A stretch of 38,928 nt of DNA from Phascolarctobacterium sp. (lineage in GTDB: Bacteria; Bacillota; Negativicutes; Acidaminococcales; Acidaminococcaceae): NCBI GenBank assembly GCA_004558595.1, contig SFCN01000012.1:1-38928 (forward strand), read 5' to 3'. Of this stretch, positions 1 to 6,387 are shown one piece after another. The translations under genes were made by a program, and so were the position numbers. The notes below the pieces were generated by a model. The model was not told the origin of the DNA. It saw only the letters and a program-made list of their open reading frames with translations, and did no database searches. Every line of letters begins with the position of its first letter. Positions within the stretch are counted from its first letter, which is position 1.

Positions 1-1
1 A

Positions 2-391
2 CAAAAGTACCACTTGCTGCCAGTTCCCTATGCCATTACTTTATATGATGAACCGTCTCTGTTTGCAGGCAAGCTCCATGCAGTAATTTGTAGAAAATGG
101 GGTAACCGTATTAAAGGCCGTGATTTATACGACTATGTTTTTTATCTTGCCCGTGGAACCAAAGTAAACAAAAAACATCTTCTTGCCAGATTGGCTGAGT
201 CAGGCGTGGTAGCGCCAGAGGACGATTATTCAGCCAATCAAGTTTTGGAATTGCTTAAAGAAAGATTTAGCGTAATCAATTATGAACAGGCAAAAGAAGA
301 TGTACTACCGTTTATTAAAGATCCCAGCCAGCTGGATCTTTGGTCTGCAGATTTCTTTCAGCAGATTAGTACTGGATTGATAATAGAATAG
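2..391 (+). CDS. AbiEii-family nucleotidyltransferase toxin, C-terminal part (5' end outside window)
   Basis: The reading frame is open from the first bases, so the gene enters from the left and only its last 129 or so codons are visible. The TTG at 14 is an internal codon and not a start. The stretch reading LFAGKLHAVICRKW, then NRIKGRDLYDYVFYLARG, and the end with DVLPFIKDP and LDLWSADFF match my memory of the C-terminal half of AbiEii (PF08843), the nucleotidyltransferase toxin of type IV AbiE toxin-antitoxin/abortive-infection systems. The nucleotidyltransferase core and any AbiEi antitoxin gene, which normally lies directly upstream, are outside the window, so neither activity nor system completeness can be judged. 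A broken or solitary copy is possible. No clear terminator follows; a weak 7-bp hairpin lies at 429-450 without a T-run. Confidence 0.8.
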   Translation, partial: QKYHLLPVPYAITLYDEPSLFAGKLHAVICRKWGNRIKGRDLYDYVFYLARGTKVNKKHLLARLAESGVVAPEDDYSANQVLELLKERFSVINYEQAKEDVLPFIKDPSQLDLWSADFFQQISTGLIIE

Positions 392-512
392 TTTTTTTAA
401 TCTTATCTCTATATTTTTAAATATTCTCATGCAATTTGCCCTGATTGCATATTTAAGGTCCGAGGTCTTTGGTAGTGGCATTGTTCTTTTTTCCCAAGAA
501 ACCTGTGGCAGG

Positions 513-521
513 TGCTATAAT
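513..521 (+). promoter_or_regulatory. Extended -10 promoter of the pyridoxamine/pyridoxal kinase gene
   Basis: TGCTATAAT is a consensus extended -10 element. No convincing -35 box sits 16-18 bases upstream, as is common for extended -10 promoters. Transcription would start near 528 and give a leader of about 108 bases before the kinase gene. The rest of 392-635 holds no gene. Confidence 0.65.
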
Positions 522-558
522 ATTAAATAGACAGCATGTCCCAAGATTGGTAATATAA

Positions 559-591
559 GGCTACCGAGAGATGCGGTCTGCTCGGGTGGCC
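559..591 (+). promoter_or_regulatory. Strong hairpin in the leader of the kinase gene (unassigned RNA structure)
   Basis: GGCTACCGAGAGA at 559-571 can pair with TCTGCTCGGGTGGCC at 577-591, leaving a five-base loop and two single-G bulges: about 13 base pairs, mostly GC. No T-run follows, so it is not an intrinsic terminator, and it lies inside the expected 5' UTR. The loop-side motif CGGTCTG occurs again at 606-612. I could not match it to the TPP, preQ1, THF, ZTP, fluoride or guanidine riboswitch cores that I checked by eye. Regulation of the downstream gene is inference. Confidence 0.5.
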
Positions 592-635
592 CATAATGTG
601 ATTGCCGGTCTGATTAGATTTGGAGGAAAATTATT

Positions 636-1451
636 ATGCAGAAAAGTGTTTTATTGATTAATGATATGGCAGGCTATGGTAAGGTTGCTTTGTCGGCTAT
701 GATTCCTTTGCTTTCTCATATGCAATGCGAAATCTTTAATTTGCCTACAGCTTTAGTATCCAATACTTTAGATTACGGCAAGTTTGATATTTTGGAAACA
801 ACTGATTATATGCGTAATAGCTTAAAGGTATGGGATGAGCTGGGCTTTAGCTTTGATGCGGTAAGCACTGGCTTTTTGGTATCGGCTGAGCAAACGCGTT
901 TAGTGGCTGATTATTGTCATCAAGCCAAGTCCAAGGGCGCTTTAATTTTCGTGGACCCGATTATGGGTGATGATGGTCATTTGTACAATGGCGTGGGAGA
1001 GGAGACCATTAAATATATGCGCTCCATGTGTAGTGTTGCTGATGTTATTGTCCCCAATATGACCGAGGCCACATTTCTGGCAGACAAATATCAGGAAAAA
1101 GCAAGCTTGACTGTAGCTGAGGCCAAAGATTTACTCTTTACTTTGCGCGAAATTGGCAGCGCTAATGTGATTGTTACCAGCGCGAAGGTGGATGGCAAGC
1201 ATGCAACCTTAGTTTTAGAAAATAATTGCGAGGAGGTACAGTATTTGCCATATACCGAGATACCGGTGCGCTTTCCTGGCACTGGGGATATTTTCTCCTC
1301 CGTGCTCATCGGCAAATATCTTAAGGGCAGAAGCCTTATTGAGTCCACCCAAGCTGCCATGGATACCGTTGTCAAGCTGATCAGTCTTAATATTGACAAT
1401 AAGGATAAATATAAAGGTATCCCCTTGGAACAGTATTTGGAGGATTTATAA
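636..1451 (+). CDS. Pyridoxamine/pyridoxal kinase (PdxY/PdxK type)
   Basis: The 271-residue protein has the ribokinase-like fold of the vitamin B6 kinases, which phosphorylate pyridoxal, pyridoxamine or pyridoxine with ATP to make or salvage pyridoxal 5'-phosphate in the cytosol. It begins VLLINDMAGYGKVALSAMIP, as in the pyridoxamine kinase family. It carries VDPIMGDDGHLY (about 107-118), VPNMTEATFLADK (about 140-152) and the GTGD anion-hole/catalytic motif at 215-218, with Asp218 as the expected base. The length is normal. ATG 636 is chosen because GGAGG at 622-626 lies at the right distance. The gene stands alone behind its own promoter and a hairpin leader. The related hydroxymethylpyrimidine kinase ThiD is the main alternative, but the N-terminal motif and lack of thi neighbours favour a B6 kinase. 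Substrate preference among the B6 vitamers cannot be read from sequence. Confidence 0.85.
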   Translation: MQKSVLLINDMAGYGKVALSAMIPLLSHMQCEIFNLPTALVSNTLDYGKFDILETTDYMRNSLKVWDELGFSFDAVSTGFLVSAEQTRLVADYCHQAKSKGALIFVDPIMGDDGHLYNGVGEETIKYMRSMCSVADVIVPNMTEATFLADKYQEKASLTVAEAKDLLFTLREIGSANVIVTSAKVDGKHATLVLENNCEEVQYLPYTEIPVRFPGTGDIFSSVLIGKYLKGRSLIESTQAAMDTVVKLISLNIDNKDKYKGIPLEQYLEDL

Positions 1452-1547
1452 GTATATAGCTAAATATAATATCAGAGCACTGTTTTTTCTAGGCTTAAGA
1501 TTTTACATTGGATTTGCCGCTATTTTATTTACAGAGCTGGGGCAGGG

Positions 1548-1556
1548 TGCTATACT
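1548..1556 (+). promoter_or_regulatory. Extended -10 promoter of the alpha/beta hydrolase gene
   Basis: TGCTATACT, a one-base variant of the TGCTATAAT element seen before several other genes here, lies 33 bases before the hydrolase start. No good -35 is visible. Confidence 0.5.
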
Positions 1557-1589
1557 TATTTTAATGATAATTGTAGGGAGGTCTGCTGT

Positions 1590-2516
1590 ATGTCTATTCG
1601 TGAGATTTCTTTTCCTTCTGCTAATGGTCGTGATACCATTAAAGCTTGGTCCTATAGCCCCTTAGGTGAACCCAAGGGTGTCATTCAGCTTATTCATGGT
1701 TATGGTGAGCATTCTCGCCGTTATCTGCATATGATTAGCAAGTTTAATCAGGCTGGCTACGTAGTATTTGCCGATGACCATCTGGGACATGGCAAAACCG
1801 GTGTGGACGGAGGAACCTTGGGTGACCCGCATTCCGGCGGTTATATGACCTATTTGAAGGATGAAAAATCCTTGCATGATATTGCTAAAGAGGCTTATCC
1901 GGAGCTTCCCTATTTTGTTTTTGGCCATAGCTGGGGCTCCATGCTGGCCCGTGCTTACGCAGCTTTTTATGGTGAGGACTTGAAGGGCTTAATGCTGTGT
2001 GGCCTGTGCTCCCAATGGAAGGGCTGTGAGGTTGAGTACAACGATCCGGAGTTTAAGGCTGCTTACGAGGCCGATCCCTATCAGCCGGCCGGGGCTTGGT
2101 TTGATAAGGTTTTCAGTGGTATGACTGATCGGGTAGAAAATCCCAATGGCCCTGCGGATTGGATTGCCAATGACCCGCGTATCGTGGCCGACCATGCAGG
2201 GGATATGTTCAATACCTTTGATACTACTTTGGAATTGGCTTATGATTTTGTACAGCTTTATCACTTTATTGAAAGCGACGAATGGGCTCCCATGGTGCCG
2301 AAGAGCATTCCTTGCTATTTGATTAGCGGTGACCAAGACCCTTGCGGTAATTATGGTGAGGGCTTGTATCACGTGGCAAATTTGTTGGCTAATAGCGGCC
2401 ACAAGATTTCCGTTAAAGCCTATAGCGGCTATCGTCATGAAATCCACAACGAGCTGGATTTGCGGGATGAGGTAGAGGCTGGCTTGATTAAGTTTATGGA
2501 TGATATTTTGGCGTAA
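1590..2516 (+). CDS. Alpha/beta hydrolase, monoacylglycerol lipase / serine aminopeptidase S33 type
   Basis: This 308-residue cytosolic protein (no signal peptide or membrane segment) has all parts of an alpha/beta-hydrolase active site. There is an oxyanion-hole segment HGYGEHSRRY near 35-44, the nucleophile elbow GHSWGS with Ser114, an acid in SGDQDP (Asp248 or Asp250) and the catalytic His283 in YRHEIHNE. The layout matches Hydrolase_4, the family of bacterial lysophospholipases and monoacylglycerol lipases, which cleave fatty-acyl esters. The actual substrate cannot be predicted. GGGAGG at 1576-1581 precedes ATG 1590. The gene has its own extended -10 promoter and is closed by a strong terminator at 2575-2618, so it is a single-gene transcript. 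Confidence 0.85.
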   Translation: MSIREISFPSANGRDTIKAWSYSPLGEPKGVIQLIHGYGEHSRRYLHMISKFNQAGYVVFADDHLGHGKTGVDGGTLGDPHSGGYMTYLKDEKSLHDIAKEAYPELPYFVFGHSWGSMLARAYAAFYGEDLKGLMLCGLCSQWKGCEVEYNDPEFKAAYEADPYQPAGAWFDKVFSGMTDRVENPNGPADWIANDPRIVADHAGDMFNTFDTTLELAYDFVQLYHFIESDEWAPMVPKSIPCYLISGDQDPCGNYGEGLYHVANLLANSGHKISVKAYSGYRHEIHNELDLRDEVEAGLIKFMDDILA

Positions 2517-2574
2517 AAAACTAGTGTTTTGCTAATTTAAGTGTCTGCTATAGCTAGGCATAAGCGGCAAAATA

Positions 2575-2618
2575 AAAGTCTGAGAATTGGTTGTAGTGAC
2601 CTTTTCTCAGACTTTTTT
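2575..2618 (+). terminator. Intrinsic terminator after the hydrolase gene
   Basis: AAAGTCTGAGAA (2575-2586) pairs perfectly with TTCTCAGACTTT (2604-2615) and the T-run continues to 2618. This explains most of the gene-free space 2517-2703; an open frame across it is not convincing as a gene. Confidence 0.85.
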
Positions 2619-2703
2619 GTTATGTATTTACTTTGCGAGCATGGTTCTAAAGAATATGCTGAGGCTTCTTTATTAGCCTCATCTCCGAAAGTGCATTTTT
2701 ATA

Positions 2704-2732
2704 TTGAAATATTGTTCATAAAGTGCTATAAT
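2704..2732 (+). promoter_or_regulatory. Promoter of the YolD-like gene
   Basis: TTGAAA (2704-2709), a 17-base spacer and TATAAT (2727-2732), preceded by TGC so that the -10 is also extended. This is one of the best promoters in the window. Confidence 0.75.
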
Positions 2733-2784
2733 GCAAACATAAACACACAACATATGTTTGAATATACTAAAGGAGGTTGTGGTT

Positions 2785-2982
2785 ATGTTTGATAATGAGA
2801 GAAGATGCTTTAGGAAGGGCGGCAGGAGAGGGCTGGAAAGCACCCGCAGTCCGGAAGCTAATGCTTCCCAAGCTATTCCTCAAAAAAGGGCAAAGCAGTT
2901 CGCTGCCTTCGCGGCTCTAAGAGGATATGCTGAAATGCTAGAAGCCGCAAGGCGTGAGGCCGAGGAAAAGGAGAGGCCGTAG
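2785..2982 (+). CDS. Short YolD-like protein
   Basis: This 65-residue basic protein starts at ATG 2785, eight bases after a perfect AAAGGAGG site (2769-2776), and has a strong promoter, so it is very probably expressed. Its core, RAKQFAAFAALRGYAEML at about 39-56, resembles the RAAQFAPFAALTGY signature of YolD-like proteins. In Firmicutes these small proteins are often encoded beside Y-family DNA polymerases; their role is not well defined. It is about half the usual length of clostridial YolD-like proteins, ending soon after the signature. The N-terminus is short and Arg-rich. No polymerase gene lies nearby. A truncated relic is possible, but promoter and ribosome site are intact. A GCGCTG/CAGCGC hairpin at 3018-3043 downstream lacks a T-run. 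Confidence 0.65.
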   Translation: MFDNERRCFRKGGRRGLESTRSPEANASQAIPQKRAKQFAAFAALRGYAEMLEAARREAEEKERP

Positions 2983-3085
2983 GAGAAGAAGGGATTAAGT
3001 AAAAGAAGAGCAGGGTGGCGCTGAAAAAGAGAAAAAGCAGCGCGGCAGCCGCTAGAAAGAGGCCTAGCCAATATTTTCTTTGCAT

Positions 3086-3157
3086 ATAAAAACCCCCTCT
3101 TATTGCATTTTTGTCTAGTATATCCGTACTATCTTAAAATGCTATTAAGAGGGGGTT
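3086..3157 (-). terminator. Long hairpin terminator of the aldolase gene
   Basis: On the minus strand AACCCCCTCTTAA (3157-3145) pairs with TAAGAGGGGGTT (3102-3091) and is followed by a T-rich tail (3090-3086). The pairing continues inward (GCATTTT 3105-3111 with AAAATGC 3136-3142, then TAGTA with TACTA), so nearly all of the 67 bases fold into one stem. It is far longer than a typical terminator. Confidence 0.8.
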
Positions 3158-3213
3158 AACCTTCAATTAAGTTAATGAGGGACGATAATTTCTACAATGT
3201 GATCGTAGGAAGA

Positions 3214-4143
3214 TTACAGTCTGTTGGAGCTGTTCAGCACGTCGCGCATCTTGTGGGCAACCATGTCTTGGATAGCTTGACGAGCGGGCTTCAGGTATTG
3301 ACGAGGATCGAAATCGCCGGGGTTTTCTACGAAGTGCTTGCGGATGGAAGCGGTCATAGCCAAACGCAGGTCGGTGTCGATATTGATCTTGCAAACGCCG
3401 AATTTGCCGGCGCGCAGCAGCATATCCTCAGGAACGCCTTGAGCGCCGTCTAATTTGCCACCGTATTTATTGCACTCTTCCACAAAAGCGGGGATAACGG
3501 TGGAAGCGCCGTGGAGTACCAGAGGGAAGCCGGGGAGCAGGTTGGTGATTTTTTCCAGACGAGCGAAATCCAGCTCCGGTTTGCCCTTGAATTTATAAGC
3601 GCCATGGCTGGTGCCGATAGCGATAGCCAAGGAGTCGCAGCCGGTGCGCTCTACGAATTCCACTGCTTGATCAGGGTCGGTGTAGGTAGCGTCCTTAGCG
3701 GCCACTTTAACAGCGTCTTCTACGCCGGCCAGCTTGCCCAGCTCAGCCTCAACAACAACGCCGCGCTCATGAGCATATTCGACTACGCGACGAGTCATTT
3801 CGATATTTTCTTCGAAGGGATGCTTGCTGCCGTCGATCATAACAGAGGTGAAGCCGCCATCAACGCAGGCCTTGCAGATTTCAAAATCTTCGCCATGGTC
3901 CAGGTGCAGGCAGATGGGCAAGCCAGTGTCCTCAACAGCAGCCTCGACCAGCTTCATCAGGTAAATGTGGTTAGCATATTTACGAGCGCCAGCGGAAACC
4001 TGCAGAATCAGCGGAGATTTTTCGGCTTGGGCTGCAGCCACGATACCTTGGATGATTTCCATGTTATTCACGTTGAAGGCGCCAACTGCATAGTGGCCTT
4101 CATAAGCTTTTTTGAACATTTCGGTAGAAGTTACTAAAGGCAT
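3214..4143 (-). CDS. fba: Class II fructose-1,6-bisphosphate aldolase
   Basis: This 309-residue protein is a class II (metal-dependent) aldolase that splits fructose 1,6-bisphosphate into dihydroxyacetone phosphate and glyceraldehyde 3-phosphate in glycolysis, and runs in reverse in gluconeogenesis. Visible active-site features are HLDHG with Asp82 (proton donor) and His83 (metal), Glu134 in EAELG, His180 in GTSHG and His211 in VLHGAS (metal and phosphate binding), in the usual order. The length fits the family. On the minus strand AAGGAGG lies directly before the ATG at 4143. The gene is monocistronic: extended -10 promoter at 4201-4209 and a long hairpin terminator at 3086-3157. Tagatose-bisphosphate aldolase (GatY/KbaY) is a close homologue, but there are no galactitol or tagatose genes nearby. 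Confidence 0.93.
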   Translation of the reverse strand: MPLVTSTEMFKKAYEGHYAVGAFNVNNMEIIQGIVAAAQAEKSPLILQVSAGARKYANHIYLMKLVEAAVEDTGLPICLHLDHGEDFEICKACVDGGFTSVMIDGSKHPFEENIEMTRRVVEYAHERGVVVEAELGKLAGVEDAVKVAAKDATYTDPDQAVEFVERTGCDSLAIAIGTSHGAYKFKGKPELDFARLEKITNLLPGFPLVLHGASTVIPAFVEECNKYGGKLDGAQGVPEDMLLRAGKFGVCKINIDTDLRLAMTASIRKHFVENPGDFDPRQYLKPARQAIQDMVAHKMRDVLNSSNRL

Positions 4144-4200
4144 TAATATTCCTCCTTAATTATCAGCCCGCAGGCTGAGTTATCCAATGTCTATATACTA

Positions 4201-4209
4201 ATTATAGCA
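4201..4209 (-). promoter_or_regulatory. Extended -10 promoter of fba
   Basis: Read on the minus strand this is TGCTATAAT, an exact extended -10, about 57 bases before the fba start and just beyond the end of the pseudouridine synthase gene. The leader between them contains a GC-rich inverted repeat (CAGCCTGCGGGCTG, about 4169-4182). Confidence 0.65.
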
Positions 4210-4223
4210 CACTATTTGATTAT

Positions 4224-4937
4224 TTAGTATAGGATTTTTCGCAAATCAGAGGGTAAACCGCGAGTAATTTCTAGCATATAGTCGCCCACAGGATGCTTAA
4301 AGGCTAGCCGATAAGCGTGCAGGGCATGGCGTGATTGGGGTCCGGGCACGCCGTAAAGATTATCGTCCACTAAGGGATGGCCAAGATAAGCCATATGCAC
4401 ACGGATTTGGTGGGTGCGCCCTGTGAAAAGCCTTATTTTGAGCAGGGTATTGGGCCCATAATAGCCTAAAACCTGATAGGCGGTTTGGGCTTCCTTGCCT
4501 CGGGTAAAGTCCACGCAGCGCTCGATAATGCTGCCCTCCTTGCGGGCGATGGGCGCATCGATGAGGCCCTGCTCGTCCTGAAGATGGCCTTGGGCGATGG
4601 CCAAATATTCCTTCACGACCTCCCCTTGGCTCAGCCAAAATTGGATGACGGGCTCCTTGGCGAAAATCACTAGGCCGGATGTATTGCGATCCAGCCGTGA
4701 AACCGGGTGAATATCGGCGGTAATGCCTCGCTCAGCGTAGTAAGCCTTCACCAAATCATACAGCGTGCCCGTCCATTGGCTTACGGTAGGGTGCACCAGC
4801 ATGCCGGCTGGCTTATCGAGGATGAGCATAAAATCGTCCTCATAGGCGATCATGGCCGGGGTCAGCGCTGAGGGGAGATGGGGCTGCCATGGCTCCGTTG
4901 GAGCAGCGTTAACGCTCAGGGCTTTGCTAGCTTCCAT
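4224..4937 (-). CDS. RluA-family RNA pseudouridine synthase (no S4 domain)
   Basis: This 237-residue enzyme converts selected uridines in rRNA or tRNA to pseudouridine. The catalytic motif HPVSRLDRNTSGL carries the nucleophilic Asp83. The family's later motifs are present too: YLAIAQG near 125-131 and RTHQIRVHMAYLGHPLVDD in the C-terminal third. Many RluA/RluD proteins have an N-terminal S4 RNA-binding domain; here only about 30 poorly conserved residues precede the catalytic domain, so S4 is absent. The upstream DUF896 gene ends four bases before this start and leaves no room for a longer version. The two genes probably share the promoter at 5231-5259. The modified site cannot be deduced. 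Confidence 0.9.
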   Translation of the reverse strand: MEASKALSVNAAPTEPWQPHLPSALTPAMIAYEDDFMLILDKPAGMLVHPTVSQWTGTLYDLVKAYYAERGITADIHPVSRLDRNTSGLVIFAKEPVIQFWLSQGEVVKEYLAIAQGHLQDEQGLIDAPIARKEGSIIERCVDFTRGKEAQTAYQVLGYYGPNTLLKIRLFTGRTHQIRVHMAYLGHPLVDDNLYGVPGPQSRHALHAYRLAFKHPVGDYMLEITRGLPSDLRKILY

Positions 4938-4941
4938 AGGC

Positions 4942-5133
4942 TTAATGGAGCTGGAGGGGAGCTTTATCCACCACTTCGATGTTATCCAGCTGGGCTTTCA
5001 GTTGGCCGCGAATATTGGCCAAATAACGCTTGTACAGCTCCTTTTGCTCGGCTAATTCCGCTTCGGTTAAGCCTTCTTTTTTCTTTTTATGAGCCAGCTC
5101 ATTAATGCGTTCAATCATTTCCTTCGTTTCCAT
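4942..5133 (-). CDS. DUF896 (UPF0291, YnzC-like) small protein
   Basis: This 63-residue highly charged helical protein, METKEMIERINELAHKKK followed by EGLTEAELAEQKELYKRYL, matches the DUF896/YnzC family of Firmicutes. These are short helical-hairpin proteins of uncertain function. AAAGGAG precedes ATG 5133 on the minus strand. It is the first gene of a two-gene unit with the RluA-type synthase, separated by four bases. The last residues (VDKAPLQLH) are less conserved than the core. Confidence 0.88.
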   Translation of the reverse strand: METKEMIERINELAHKKKKEGLTEAELAEQKELYKRYLANIRGQLKAQLDNIEVVDKAPLQLH

Positions 5134-5230
5134 AGGGAATCACTCCTTTGATGTATGTTTTCTTGCTTGGGAATTTAATAATTATGATAGGGCAAATGGC
5201 CCTTGGATAAAAGCTGATTTTGCTCTCTTT

Positions 5231-5259
5231 ATTATAGCAAAGTAGGTTAAAAGGGGCAA
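5231..5259 (-). promoter_or_regulatory. Promoter of the DUF896-pseudouridine synthase unit
   Basis: On the minus strand: TTGCCC (5259-5254), a 17-base spacer and TATAAT (5236-5231), with TGC directly before the -10. The transcript would have a leader of about 90 bases. Confidence 0.65.
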
Positions 5260-5275
5260 GATGGACCTTGTTTTA

Positions 5276-5304
5276 TTGACTGGTATAGGTAATTGTGTTA
5301 TCAT
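5276..5304 (+). promoter_or_regulatory. Promoter of the iron/cobalamin-type ABC importer operon
   Basis: TTGACT (5276-5281), a 17-base spacer and TATCAT (5299-5304), with TGT before the -10. The leader, about 5311-5430, can form a closing stem ACTGCA (5330-5335) with TGCAGT (5381-5386) enclosing smaller hairpins such as CACTTGTGAAGTG. I looked for cobalamin-riboswitch boxes and did not find them. An AT-rich stretch with GATAA/TTATC-like elements surrounds the -10, but no classical Fur box is clear. Confidence 0.65.
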
Positions 5305-5430
5305 GATAGAAGTGTTAATAAGAATATCTACTGCACTTGTGAAGTGGCTCAAACTGGCTATGGAAAGGCCTGTGGCAGCTTGCAGTGTGATTGATAAATG
5401 TATGAGAAAATAAGTATGAGGTGATGATAG

Positions 5431-6387
5431 ATGCAGTGGAAACGGGTTGCCGGAGCTCTTTTATGCGCAGCGGCTGTGGCTTTAGCAGGCTGCGGTGGTG
5501 GTCAACAAAAGCAGGCCGCTGATACGAGCAAGGCTTATTTATCCTTGCAGGACGTGGCTGGGCGTAAGGTAGTGCTGGCTCAAAAGCCGGAGCGAGTTGT
5601 GAGCTTAAGTCCTTCTTATTTGGGGATGATCGAGGCCGTGGGCGGTAAAATTGTGGGGCGGGCCTCCTCCAAGGTGGGTACTGTTCCTGAGTCCATGAAA
5701 AATGTGCCGGAAGTAGGCTTTGTCTTTAATATTAATATGGAAAGTCTGGTGGCACTGCGTCCCGATTTGGTGCTGGCAGGACGAAATCAGCACGAGAAAT
5801 TTGTGCCCCTGTTGGAATCCAATAAGATTAATGTTATTGAATTTGATGCTAAAACCTATGACGAGGTCAAGAGCACGGTAAAGGTTTTAGGCGATATTTA
5901 TGGTAATCCTGAGAAGGCGAAGGCTGAAAACGAGCTTTTGGATAAGCAGATTAATGAGATTAAGGCCAAGCTGCCCCAGAATAAGAAGCGTATCGTGATT
6001 ATGCACGCTACGGCTAGCAGCGTCACAGTGGAGGGCTCTCGTAGTATCGCGGGCTGCGTCAGCGATATTTTAGGCTTTGAGAACGTGGCTGCGGCCGCTT
6101 TAAAGGGCAAATCCGATAAAACTCCCTATAGCATGGAAAGCTTGGTGGGTCAAAACCCTGATTTGATTTTCATTACTTCCATGGGCAAGGCGGAGGAAAT
6201 CGAAAATCGCTTGCGTAAGGATTTTAAAAAGAACCCCGCTTGGAACAGTCTGGCTGCGGTGCAGCAGGGTAAGGTTTATGTGTTGCCGGAGCGTTTGTTC
6301 CTGATTAATCCCGGCCTGCGCTATCCTGAGGCTGTGGCCTATATGGCTAAGCAGGTTTACCCAGAGGTTTTTAAAGATGGCAAATAA
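5431..6387 (+). CDS. ABC transporter substrate-binding lipoprotein (iron-siderophore/cobalamin type)
   Basis: This 318-residue lipoprotein has a Lys/Arg N-terminus, a hydrophobic stretch and a lipobox LAGC with Cys21 as the lipidated residue. The mature part is a class III periplasmic-binding fold (FepB/BtuF/FhuD type): QKPERVVSLSPSYLGMIEAVG near 50-70, then VGTVPESMKNVPEVGFVFN and SLVALRPDLVLAG. It captures an iron complex, heme or cobalamin outside the membrane and delivers it to the permease encoded next. GAGGTGATG sits just before the ATG. Its last codons overlap the permease gene by 11 bases (ATGGCAAATAA), implying coupled translation. The ligand cannot be fixed: no TonB receptor, cobalamin genes or siderophore genes are in the window. 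Confidence 0.85.
   Translation: MQWKRVAGALLCAAAVALAGCGGGQQKQAADTSKAYLSLQDVAGRKVVLAQKPERVVSLSPSYLGMIEAVGGKIVGRASSKVGTVPESMKNVPEVGFVFNINMESLVALRPDLVLAGRNQHEKFVPLLESNKINVIEFDAKTYDEVKSTVKVLGDIYGNPEKAKAENELLDKQINEIKAKLPQNKKRIVIMHATASSVTVEGSRSIAGCVSDILGFENVAAAALKGKSDKTPYSMESLVGQNPDLIFITSMGKAEEIENRLRKDFKKNPAWNSLAAVQQGKVYVLPERLFLINPGLRYPEAVAYMAKQVYPEVFKDGK

Noticed and set aside
522..635. TPP riboswitch before the B6 kinase gene, considered because of related ThiD-type kinases.
   Set aside because: The CTGAGA and ACCTGATC cores are absent; only a GGGTG-like string is shared.
2541..2792. An 83-codon open frame after the hydrolase gene.
   Set aside because: It runs through the intrinsic terminator at 2575-2618 and through the promoter and ribosome site of the next gene, has no ribosome site of its own, and its product resembles nothing.
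5311..5430. Cobalamin riboswitch before the importer operon.
   Set aside because: The conserved B12-box and GCCACTG-type elements were not found in 5134-5430.
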